DNA from: SGZJ01 sp949372955
GTDB taxonomy: Bacteria; Bacteroidota; Bacteroidia; Flavobacteriales; Flavobacteriaceae
Direction of reading: 5' to 3'
DNA: 64,000 nucleotides
Assembly: GCA_949372955.1 (NCBI GenBank)
Contig: CASIAX010000004.1
Coordinates: 28,471 to 92,470, forward strand
Below the pieces are notes generated by a model, which was not told where the DNA came from, made no database searches, and saw only the letters and a program-made list of their open reading frames with translations. This document shows, piece after piece, positions 43,721-51,539 of this stretch. Position 1 is the stretch's first letter, and every line of letters begins with the position of its first letter. The position numbers and the translations under genes are program-made.

Positions 43721-43781
43721 TAGCGTTGTTTTTTTTATTAATAATCTGAATTTTAGTGTTTTACGAATATAATCTAGCGTT
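43721..43781. repeat. direct repeat pair TAGCGTTnTTT in the divergent intergenic region
   Basis: TAGCGTTGTTT at 43721 and TAGCGTTATTT at 43775 (10 of 11 bases identical), 54 bases apart start to start, inside the 232-base gap between the unknown membrane-protein gene and blh. They could be operator half-sites for coordinated control. No palindrome and no known regulator motif were recognised. Confidence 0.35.
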
Positions 43782-43896
43782 ATTTGTGAGTAGATATTGT
43801 AATATAATTGTATTATTTATATGCTGTTTTATTTAAATGTTTGGATTTTTTAATAAATATTCTTTGTACATTTCTGAACTTAATTAATATTAAAAT

Positions 43897-44799
43897 TTGA
43901 ATAAAACTATATCCTATAATAAAGAAATTTATAGCTTTTCAATTCTAAGCTCTTTTTTTGCATTATGGTTGTCAGCTCAAATTAGCTCTTCTATTGAATC
44001 TAATATTGCTTACATCATGATTCTCACTGTTGGAATATTACATGGCTCTAATGATATTATGCTTGTAAATCATAGCCTTAGATCCAATTCAAATATTTCT
44101 AGTTTTTCTATTTTTGTAATTTATGTAACATTGGTGGCTTCAGTGGCCATTTTGTTTTATTTTGTTCCATTTGTCGCATTATGCCTATTTGTTATTTTTA
44201 GTTCATATCATTTTGGAGAACAACATTTTATTTCTAAAACTAAGACCACTAATAGCTTATTATATTTTTATTATATTTCTTATGGGATGCTAATATTCTC
44301 CATGATATTTTCTAGTAACCCAGATGAAGTTATTGTCATAGTTAATGAAATTACTAATGTTTTTATTAACCGGGAATTTATAAATACTATTTTATATACT
44401 TCATTAATTACAACAACTTTAATGTCCATTGTAATGCACTTTAAAAGATTAATAACCTTTAATTTTTTTGAAGAAATTATTTTGATCATTTTGTTGTTTA
44501 TAATTTTTAATATTGCTTCTCTTATAGCTGGTTTTGCAATCTATTTTATTATTTGGCATTCAATTCCATCTCTAAGAGATCAAATTGTGGAACTTCACAG
44601 TGATTTTAATAAAAACACTATTTTACTTTATTTGAAAAACTCAGCACTATATTGGCTAATTTCTATAATCTCTTTATTTATACTTTATTATGTCGTCAAT
44701 GATGATAAATTATTTATTTCATTGTTTTTCTCTTTCTTATCAGCCATTACTTTTCCTCACGTTCTGGTGATGTTTAATTTGTTTAGGAAGAAATCGTGA
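43897..44799 (+). CDS. blh: Brp/Blh family beta-carotene 15,15'-dioxygenase (retinal synthesis)
   Basis: A 300-residue multi-pass membrane enzyme that cleaves beta-carotene into two retinals for proteorhodopsin. The family's iron-binding histidines are visible: GILHGSND (His49), SSYHFGEQHF (His105, His110), IIWHSIPSLRD (His221) and ITFPHVLVM (His288). The most likely start is a TTG at 43897, since no ATG opens the frame before the first membrane segment. It is divergent from the unknown membrane-protein gene. The genes for beta-carotene itself are not in the window. Confidence 0.9.
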   Translation: MNKTISYNKEIYSFSILSSFFALWLSAQISSSIESNIAYIMILTVGILHGSNDIMLVNHSLRSNSNISSFSIFVIYVTLVASVAILFYFVPFVALCLFVIFSSYHFGEQHFISKTKTTNSLLYFYYISYGMLIFSMIFSSNPDEVIVIVNEITNVFINREFINTILYTSLITTTLMSIVMHFKRLITFNFFEEIILIILLFIIFNIASLIAGFAIYFIIWHSIPSLRDQIVELHSDFNKNTILLYLKNSALYWLISIISLFILYYVVNDDKLFISLFFSFLSAITFPHVLVMFNLFRKKS

Positions 44800-44828
44800 T
44801 ATTTCACCAAAATATCTACCTAAATTCT

Positions 44829-44837
44829 TAAATTTGT
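44829..44837 (+). promoter_or_regulatory. predicted -7 promoter box of ffh
   Basis: TAaaTTTGT, about 24 bases before the ffh ATG, matches TAnnTTTGY. It suggests that ffh is not simply cotranscribed with blh. Confidence 0.5.
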
Positions 44838-44860
44838 TTTTTAAAAAATAAAAAACTTTT

Positions 44861-46192
44861 ATGTTTAATAACCTTAGTGATAAATTAGATAAAGCACTTC
44901 AAGTATTAAAGGGCCACGGAAGAATAACGGAAATTAATGTTGCGGAGACATTAAAAGAGGTGCGAAGAGCTTTGTTAGATGCGGATGTTAATTTTAAAAT
45001 CGCAAAGGAATTTACTGTTAGAGTTAAAGAAAAGGCTATCGGCCAAAATGTACTAACCGATCTTAAGCCTGGTCAATTGATGGTTAAGATTGTTAAAGAT
45101 GAATTAGCTGAACTCATGGGTGGAGATGCCTCAGAGCTTAATATTAGCGCTTCTCCTTCTATAATTTTAATGTCTGGACTACAAGGTTCTGGAAAAACGA
45201 CTTTCTCTGGAAAACTAGCAAATTACTTACAAAAAAAGAAAAATAAGAAACCATTACTAGTTGCTTGTGATATTTACAGGCCAGCTGCAATTGAGCAGTT
45301 ACATGTTTTGGGAAAACAACTAGATATTGATGTTTATAGTGATTCAGAGAACAAAGATCCAGTATCTATTTCTAAGGCAGCTATAGCGCACGCTAAATCT
45401 AATGGGCATAATTTAATAATTATTGATACTGCTGGTAGATTAGCGATTGATGAGCTGATGATGAATGAAATTTCAAATATCAAAAAAGCAATCAATCCCC
45501 ATGAAGTATTATTTGTTGTTGATTCAATGACAGGTCAAGATGCTGTAAATACAGCTAAAGCTTTTAATGAAATTTTGGATTTTGATGGTGTTATCTTGAC
45601 AAAACTTGATGGTGACACAAGAGGTGGTGCCGCACTTTCTATAAAGCAAGTTGTAGATAAGCCAATAAAATTTATTGGTACTGGTGAAAAAATGGAAGCA
45701 ATTGATATTTTCTATCCCTCTAGAATGGCAGATCGAATTCTTGGAATGGGTGATGTTGTTTCTCTTGTTGAAAGAGCGCAAGAGCAATTTGATGAAAAAG
45801 AAGCTAGGAGAATCCAGAAAAAAATAGCAAAAAACACCTTTGGTTTAGATGATTTTTTAAAACAAATTCATCAGATTAAAAAAATGGGTAATATGAAAGA
45901 TTTGGTTGGTATGATTCCAGGAGCTGGAAAAATGCTAAAAGATGTAGATGTAGATGACGATTCATTTAAGCATATTGAAGCAATGATACAATCCATGACT
46001 CCTAACGAAAGATCTAATCCATCTTTAATTAATAAATCAAGAAAAGAGCGTATCGGTAAAGGATCGGGTACTTCTATACAGCAAATCAATCAATTGTTAA
46101 AACAATTTACTCAGATGAGTAAGATGATGAAAATGATGCAAGGTGGTGGAGCTAATAAGATGATGCAAATGATGCAAAATATGAAAAGATAA
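44861..46192 (+). CDS. ffh: signal recognition particle protein Ffh
   Basis: A 443-residue SRP54 GTPase. It has the N-domain helices, the G-domain with GLQGSGKTTFSGKLA (G1), VACDIYRPAAIEQL, DTAGRLAIDE (G3) and TKLDGDTRGGAA (G4/5), and a Met-rich M domain ending MSKMMKMMQGGGANKMMQMM that binds 4.5S RNA and signal sequences. It delivers inner-membrane proteins to SecYEG. It is 4 bases upstream of folD. Confidence 0.97.
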   Translation: MFNNLSDKLDKALQVLKGHGRITEINVAETLKEVRRALLDADVNFKIAKEFTVRVKEKAIGQNVLTDLKPGQLMVKIVKDELAELMGGDASELNISASPSIILMSGLQGSGKTTFSGKLANYLQKKKNKKPLLVACDIYRPAAIEQLHVLGKQLDIDVYSDSENKDPVSISKAAIAHAKSNGHNLIIIDTAGRLAIDELMMNEISNIKKAINPHEVLFVVDSMTGQDAVNTAKAFNEILDFDGVILTKLDGDTRGGAALSIKQVVDKPIKFIGTGEKMEAIDIFYPSRMADRILGMGDVVSLVERAQEQFDEKEARRIQKKIAKNTFGLDDFLKQIHQIKKMGNMKDLVGMIPGAGKMLKDVDVDDDSFKHIEAMIQSMTPNERSNPSLINKSRKERIGKGSGTSIQQINQLLKQFTQMSKMMKMMQGGGANKMMQMMQNMKR

Positions 46193-46196
46193 TTTT

Positions 46197-47064
46197 ATGA
46201 TAATTCTAGACGGTAAAAAAACAAGTAGTGATATAAAAAATGAGATAGCTATTTCTGTAAAAGAAATAGTTTCAAAAGGTTCAAGGCCTCCACATTTAGC
46301 TGCTGTTATTGTTGGTGAAGATGGAGCTAGCTTGACTTATGTTGGCAGTAAAGTAAGGGCTTGTAAAAGAGTTGGTTTTGACTCTACTCTTATTAAATTA
46401 TCTGATAAAATCTCTGAGTCTGAATTACTTCTAAAAGTTAAAGAGTTAAATGACAATGATGCTATTGACGGCTATATTGTTCAATTGCCTCTTCCTTCGC
46501 ATATTGACACTCAAAAAATATTAATGGCCGTTGATCCAGATAAAGATGCAGATGGTTTTCATCCTACTAATTTTGGTAAAATGGCTCTAAACCTCCCTAC
46601 TTTTATTTCTGCAACACCTTATGGTATAATTGAATTATTAGATCGCTATAATGTTGAAACTAGCGGCAAGCATACGGTAGTTATTGGTAGATCTGATATC
46701 GTAGGTAGACCAATTAGTATACTTATGAGTAGAAAAAGTAAGGTTGGTAACTCTACAGTTACTTTAGCGCATAGTAGAACCAAAAACATAAAGGAACTGA
46801 CTCTTCAGGCAGATATAATTATTTCAGCCCTAGGTTCTCCAGATTTTGTTACTGAAGATATGGTAAAAGATGGGGTAGTTAGTTGTTGATGTTGGCATTA
46901 CAAGAGTTAAAAATGATTCAAAAAAAGGGTATGAAATAGTAGGAGATGTTGATTATGAAAATGTCTCGAAAAAAGCAAGTTACATTACTCCAGTTCCAGG
47001 GGGTGTAGGGCCAATGACAATTGCAATGCTTTTGAAAAATACTCTTCAAGCATTTCTTAAATAA
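46197..47064 (+). pseudogene. folD: FolD methylenetetrahydrofolate dehydrogenase/cyclohydrolase, frame broken near 46881
   Basis: The first 230 codons encode most of FolD: VIVGEDGASLTYVGSKVRACKRVG, the catalytic-region YIVQLPLPSHID, DKDADGFHPTNFGKM and the Rossmann GRSDIVGRPISILM. The frame then hits TGA at 46887. Dropping one base at 46881 restores the standard end VVVVDVGITRVKND, then ASYITPVPGGVGPMTIAML to a stop at 47062. The repaired protein is 288 residues, normal size. FolD is usually essential for one-carbon metabolism, so a sequencing error is the first explanation. Confidence 0.88.
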
Positions 47065-47118
47065 CAAGAATGTAAATATTTAGAACAAGAGAGAAGATTT
47101 TAAAAAGGTAATAATTTA

Positions 47119-47541
47119 CTACTTCTCAAAAATTTGATTAAAATCCTTAAAGGATTTAAATTCTAGCGCGTTTCCAGACGGATCTTTAAAAAACATAGTA
47201 GCTTGTTCACCTGCAAGACCTTTAAATCGTATGTAGGGTTCAATAATAAATTTTACACTTTTAGATTTAAGTCTAATCGATAATTCTTGAAACTTACCCC
47301 ACTCTAATACGACTCCAAAATGAGGAATTGGTACGTCTTTTCCGTCCACTAGGTTTGCGTGTGATTTCTCTTCTGATTTTTCTTTGAAATGAATAACTAG
47401 TTGGTGTCCAAAAAAATCAAAGTCAACCCAATGATCACTACTTCTGCCTTCTTTGCAGCCTAATATTTGTTTGTAAAAATCTCTACACTTTGAAAGGTTG
47501 TCTACAGGGATTGCTAAATGAAAGGGTGTTATATTACTCAT
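47119..47541 (-). CDS. VOC family (glyoxalase/bleomycin-resistance fold) protein
   Basis: A 140-residue protein with two VOC half-folds: HLAIPVDNLSKCRDFYKQILGCKEGRSS, VDFDFFGHQLVIHF, and PHFGVVLEWGKFQEL to MFFKDPSGNALEFKSF. Metal-ligand-like His and Glu residues are at the expected strands. The ATG at 47541 overlaps the rluF stop (ATGAGTAA), so an in-frame TTG six bases earlier is less likely. The substrate is unknown. It is downstream of rluF and convergent with folD. Confidence 0.85.
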   Translation of the reverse strand: MSNITPFHLAIPVDNLSKCRDFYKQILGCKEGRSSDHWVDFDFFGHQLVIHFKEKSEEKSHANLVDGKDVPIPHFGVVLEWGKFQELSIRLKSKSVKFIIEPYIRFKGLAGEQATMFFKDPSGNALEFKSFKDFNQIFEK

Positions 47542-48247
47542 TATCAATTAGTTTATTTAAAGAGCTTATTTCATCATTTGTAAGTTCTCTATGTTCTCCT
47601 AAGGGTAAGTCTAATTTGATATTCATTATTCTAGTTCTTTCTAGAGAAACAACTTTATAATTAAAATACTCACACATTCTTCTAATCTGTCTATTTAAAC
47701 CTTGAGTTAGGATTATTTTAAACTCATTGGTACTTATTTTTTTAATTTCACATTCCTTCGTGATAGTATCTAGTATTGGAACACCTTTTGACATTCGGTC
47801 AATAATAGTTTGAGAAAGGGGTTTGTCTACTCTAACTAAGTATTCTTTTTCATGATTGTGTTCTGTTCTTAGAATCTTATTTACAATATCTCCATCATTT
47901 GTAAGTAGGATTAGCCCCGAACTTGGCTTGTCTAATCTTCCTATTGGAAAGATTCTTTCAGGATAATTTATAAAATCTATTATGTTGTCTTTCTCAACTC
48001 TTGTATCTGTAGTGCATACTATGCCTATTGGTTTATTCAATGCTAAGTAGATCTTCCTCTTTGATTTTACTTCAACAACTTCGTTGTCAATTTTTATTTC
48101 ATCAGTTATAATAATTTTCTGGCCTAAAGTTGCAGGTTCATTGTTTACTAAAACTCTTCCAGATTCAATAAGCTTATCTCCAGCTCTTCTTGAGCAATAG
48201 CCAATTTCACTTAAGTATTTATTTAATCTAATTTTCTGTTCTTCCAT
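47534..48247 (-). CDS. rluF: 23S rRNA pseudouridine synthase, RluF type
   Basis: A 237-residue pseudouridine synthase. It has an N-terminal S4-like RNA-binding domain (IRLNKYLSEIGYCSRRAGDKLIESGRVLVNN) and a catalytic domain with the Asp in FPIGRLDKPSSGLILLTNDGD, followed by RTEHNHEKEYLV and TQGLNRQIRRMCEYFNYKV with LERTRIMNI. The pattern fits RluF (acting at U2604, E. coli numbering) better than RluB. It overlaps the VOC gene and follows the lipoprotein gene directly. Confidence 0.88.
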   Translation of the reverse strand: MEEQKIRLNKYLSEIGYCSRRAGDKLIESGRVLVNNEPATLGQKIIITDEIKIDNEVVEVKSKRKIYLALNKPIGIVCTTDTRVEKDNIIDFINYPERIFPIGRLDKPSSGLILLTNDGDIVNKILRTEHNHEKEYLVRVDKPLSQTIIDRMSKGVPILDTITKECEIKKISTNEFKIILTQGLNRQIRRMCEYFNYKVVSLERTRIMNIKLDLPLGEHRELTNDEISSLNKLIDNE

Positions 48248-48802
48248 CTAATTTATCCATTCTAAATAAAGATCATTAATTTTGGCATTATCTGGAATTT
48301 GTGCTTTATCAATTTCAATATTTGAGTTATATCTAAGATTAGATGGGAGTTGATTTTTATTAATTGTAAAATATAAATTAGCGGAGTTAATTGAAATAAT
48401 TATATTTCTTAAGCTATTTTGAATATTACTTATGTTATAATTGTCTCTTACTTCTTTAAAGGTACTGCTAGACCCAATTCCTTTTTTTGTTTTATATCTT
48501 GGGTCTATGATCTTTATCAGCTTTGCTGTAGAGCTATAATCTAAATCTTCTTTTGGTGTAATTTCTAATAGCTCATTACCTTCTTTATCTAAAATGGTGA
48601 TGTCATTAAATTTACCTGTAAAACTATCTCCTGAAATATCATTTCGCACGGAGTCATTTTTAAATATTTGAATTAAATCTTTCATCATAGTCGTATCGGA
48701 GACATGACCAATGCTATTATTGGAAATTAAATAAGGATCTTTTTCTGTTGAGCAGGACGTAATGATAGCTGTTGCTATTAAAATTAATATAACTTTATTC
48801 AT
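48248..48802 (-). CDS. small lipoprotein of unknown function
   Basis: A 184-residue predicted lipoprotein with a lipobox near ITSCSTE (Cys17). The mature part is polar, rich in Asn, Asp and Ile, with no recognised domain. It includes an early KDLIQIFKND helix and a SFTGKFNDITIL strand. It lies directly upstream of rluF in the same direction and is divergent from queE. An envelope location is inferred; the role is unknown. Confidence 0.7.
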   Translation of the reverse strand: MNKVILILIATAIITSCSTEKDPYLISNNSIGHVSDTTMMKDLIQIFKNDSVRNDISGDSFTGKFNDITILDKEGNELLEITPKEDLDYSSTAKLIKIIDPRYKTKKGIGSSSTFKEVRDNYNISNIQNSLRNIIISINSANLYFTINKNQLPSNLRYNSNIEIDKAQIPDNAKINDLYLEWIN

Positions 48803-48913
48803 TATAATTTTTTTGTAATTAATGTTACGTAAATATAATTATTTAAGATCTTTAAGTTTGATTTTTTTTATTAAAAAAAAGGTTTCTAATCGTTTTTGTA
48901 GTGAATAGAAATT

Positions 48914-48922
48914 TATATTTGC
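48914..48922 (+). promoter_or_regulatory. predicted -7 promoter box of queE (very close to the start)
   Basis: TAtaTTTGC ends only 5 bases before the queE ATG at 48928. If it works, transcription would begin at or next to the start codon, so the mRNA would be leaderless or nearly so. It also argues against the in-frame GTG at 48901. Confidence 0.5.
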
Positions 48923-48927
48923 ACTCG

Positions 48928-49557
48928 ATGGATGATAAAACTAAAAATTTAGTTGATAAAGGTGAGATGCTTCCTTTAATGGAATCGTTTTATACAATAC
49001 AAGGGGAAGGCTTTCATAAGGGTACTGCTGCTTACTTTATAAGGCTGGGTGGTTGTGACGTCGGTTGTCATTGGTGTGATGTAAAGGAAAGTTGGGATGC
49101 ATTAACTCATCCTCCAACCTTGACCCAGGATATTGTTAAAAATGCTGAACCCTTTAGTGATACAGTAGTTATCACAGGTGGTGAGCCTTTAATGTGGGAC
49201 ATGACCATGATAACTAAATTATTAAAAGAAAAAAACAAATCGGTTCATATAGAAACATCGGGCGCCTATGATCTCACTGGAGACTGGGATTGGATATGTT
49301 TATCTCCTAAAAAGAATAAATTACCCAAGCAAAAAATATATGAAACTGCTAATGAACTTAAAATGATTATTTACAATAAAGATGATTTTAAGTTTGCTGA
49401 AAGGGAAGCTTCAAAGATTAGTTCTGAATGTATTTTGTTTTTGCAACCTGAGTGGAGTAAAAGAGAAGTAGTTATGCCTTTAATTGTTGACTATGTTATG
49501 CAAAACCCAAAATGGAAAATCTCTCTTCAAACCCATAAGTACCTAAATATTCCTTAA
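48928..49557 (+). CDS. queE: 7-carboxy-7-deazaguanine synthase
   Basis: A 209-residue radical SAM enzyme for queuosine/7-deazaguanine synthesis. The cluster motif is CDVGCHWC (Cys43, Cys47, Cys50, a CX3CX2C spacing), followed by DVKESW and the TGGEPLMW region. The start MDDKTKNLVDKGEMLPLMESFYTIQGEG fits relatives. I rejected the GTG at 48901 because it lies upstream of the promoter box. It is divergent from the lipoprotein gene. No other queuosine genes are nearby. Confidence 0.92.
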   Translation: MDDKTKNLVDKGEMLPLMESFYTIQGEGFHKGTAAYFIRLGGCDVGCHWCDVKESWDALTHPPTLTQDIVKNAEPFSDTVVITGGEPLMWDMTMITKLLKEKNKSVHIETSGAYDLTGDWDWICLSPKKNKLPKQKIYETANELKMIIYNKDDFKFAEREASKISSECILFLQPEWSKREVVMPLIVDYVMQNPKWKISLQTHKYLNIP

Positions 49558-49704
49558 TTACTTTTGTAAGGATTCCTTCATTATTCTCAATTTTTAATTA
49601 CTTTTTTACTATAAATTACTTTTTTTAATATACATATGTAATCATAATTATAAATTATGTTTATTTTAATAATATTTTAATGATATTTGATTAAAATATA
49701 TAAC

Positions 49705-51375
49705 ATGTGTGGAATTGTTTGTGCTTTTGATGTAAAGCAAAGTTCAGGGTCTCTAAGACCTCAAATATTAGAAATGTCAAAAAAAATTAGACATAGAGGA
49801 CCAGATTGGAGTGGTATTTATAGTTCTGGTAATGCTATTATGGCTCATGAGAGATTGGCTATTGTTGACCCCAAGTCTGGCAAGCAGCCACTCTTTAGTC
49901 AAGATAAAAAATTGATATTAGCCGCCAATGGTGAGATTTATAACCATATGCAATTAAGGAAAGAGTTTATTGGTTCTTATGAATTTTCAACTAGTAGTGA
50001 CTGTGAGGTAATTATAGCTTTATATCAAAAGTATGGAGCTGATTTTCTTGATAAGATGAATGGTATTTTTGGATTTGCAATTTACGACGAATTAAAAGAC
50101 GAGTATTTTGTAGCTAGAGATCATGTTGGTGTTATCCCTCTTTATATTGGTTGGGATGATAAAGGGACTTTTTATGCTGCTTCAGAGTTAAAAGCGTTGG
50201 AAGGGTATTGCACTAAAATTGAATTATTTCCACCTGGACATTATTACCACAGTAAGCAAAAGAAATTTATCAAATGGTACAAAAGAGACTGGAATGACTA
50301 TAATGCTGTTAAGAATAATAAAACAAGTATAACTAAGATTAAAGAAGCTTTAGATTCGGCTATTCATAGACAGCTTATGAGTGATGTTCCATATGGAGTT
50401 TTGCTTTCCGGCGGTTTAGACTCTTCCATTACATCTGCAATTGCAAAAAAATATTCTCAAAAAAGAATCGAAAGCGGGGATAAGTCTGAAGCTTGGTGGC
50501 CTCAGTTGCATTCTTTTTCAGTTGGTCTTAAAGGCTCTCCAGACCTTATAGCTGCTAAAAAGGTTGCTGATCATATTGGTACTATTCACCACGAAATTGT
50601 TTTTACGATTCAGGAGGGTTTAGATGCGATTAAAGACGTTATTTATAATTTAGAAACATATGATGTAACGACTATAAGAGCTTCAACACCTATGTACTTA
50701 ATGGCTAGAGTTATTAAGTCAATGGGTATTAAAATGGTGCTTTCTGGTGAAGGTGCAGATGAATTGTTTGGAGGGTACTTGTATTTTCATAAAGCTCCTA
50801 ACTCAAAAGAGTTTCATAAAGAAACGGTTAGAAAAATAAATAAATTACATATGTACGATTGTTTAAGGGCTAATAAAAGTTTAGCTGCTTGGGGAATTGA
50901 AGGTAGAGTGCCTTTTTTGGATAAAGAATTTATTGATGTTGCTATGAGTATAAACCCGGATGATAAAATGATTAATTCAGAAAGAATGGAGAAATGGGTT
51001 TTAAGAAAAGCTTTTGAAGATTATTTGCCAAAAAGTATTGTTTGGAGGCAAAAGGAGCAATTTAGTGATGGTGTTGGTTATAGTTGGATTGATGAGTTGA
51101 AAAAGCTAGTAGGTAGCTTTGTTTCTGATGATCAAATGAAGTCTGTAAAAATTGATTTTCCAGATCAGCCACCAGCTTCAAAAGAAGAATATTATTACCG
51201 TACAATATTTCAATCTCATTTTCCAAGTAAGGCTGCTGCTTTAAGTGTTCCGCAAGAACCCTCTATAGCTTGTAGCACAAAAATAGCACTTGAATGGGAT
51301 GAATCATTTAAAAATATGAATGAGCCGTCCGGTAGAGCTATTTCAGAGGTTCATGAAGATGCTTATAAATCTTGA
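49705..51375 (+). CDS. asnB: asparagine synthase B (glutamine-hydrolysing)
   Basis: A 556-residue AsnB. The N-terminal amidotransferase domain requires Cys2 (MCGIVCAFD), so I chose the ATG at 49705, not an in-frame one at 49687 that would bury the nucleophile. The C-terminal synthase domain has the pyrophosphate loop LLSGGLDSSI at about residues 233-242 and the late block LSGEGADELFGGYLYF. It makes asparagine from aspartate and glutamine with ATP. The gap before it is AT-rich, 147 bases, with no clear box. Confidence 0.94.
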   Translation: MCGIVCAFDVKQSSGSLRPQILEMSKKIRHRGPDWSGIYSSGNAIMAHERLAIVDPKSGKQPLFSQDKKLILAANGEIYNHMQLRKEFIGSYEFSTSSDCEVIIALYQKYGADFLDKMNGIFGFAIYDELKDEYFVARDHVGVIPLYIGWDDKGTFYAASELKALEGYCTKIELFPPGHYYHSKQKKFIKWYKRDWNDYNAVKNNKTSITKIKEALDSAIHRQLMSDVPYGVLLSGGLDSSITSAIAKKYSQKRIESGDKSEAWWPQLHSFSVGLKGSPDLIAAKKVADHIGTIHHEIVFTIQEGLDAIKDVIYNLETYDVTTIRASTPMYLMARVIKSMGIKMVLSGEGADELFGGYLYFHKAPNSKEFHKETVRKINKLHMYDCLRANKSLAAWGIEGRVPFLDKEFIDVAMSINPDDKMINSERMEKWVLRKAFEDYLPKSIVWRQKEQFSDGVGYSWIDELKKLVGSFVSDDQMKSVKIDFPDQPPASKEEYYYRTIFQSHFPSKAAALSVPQEPSIACSTKIALEWDESFKNMNEPSGRAISEVHEDAYKS

Positions 51376-51539
51376 ATTTAAGTTGATTTTTACTCTTGAA
51401 ATTGTTAATAACTTATGTGCTTATTTAAGCAAAAAATAGCTTAAAAATTTCTGCTTTTTTTTATATTTACAAGAATAAACAAACCGCAGTTATTCACATG
51501 GTTTTTTTATTCTTTATAATTAAATTAAAAACATAATTT

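Noticed and set aside
50404..50430. Possible reading of asnB as a tRNA or sulfur-transfer ATPase
   Set aside because: The SGGLDSS loop is shared by several ATP pyrophosphatases, but Cys2 and the amidotransferase domain settle it as asparagine synthase B.
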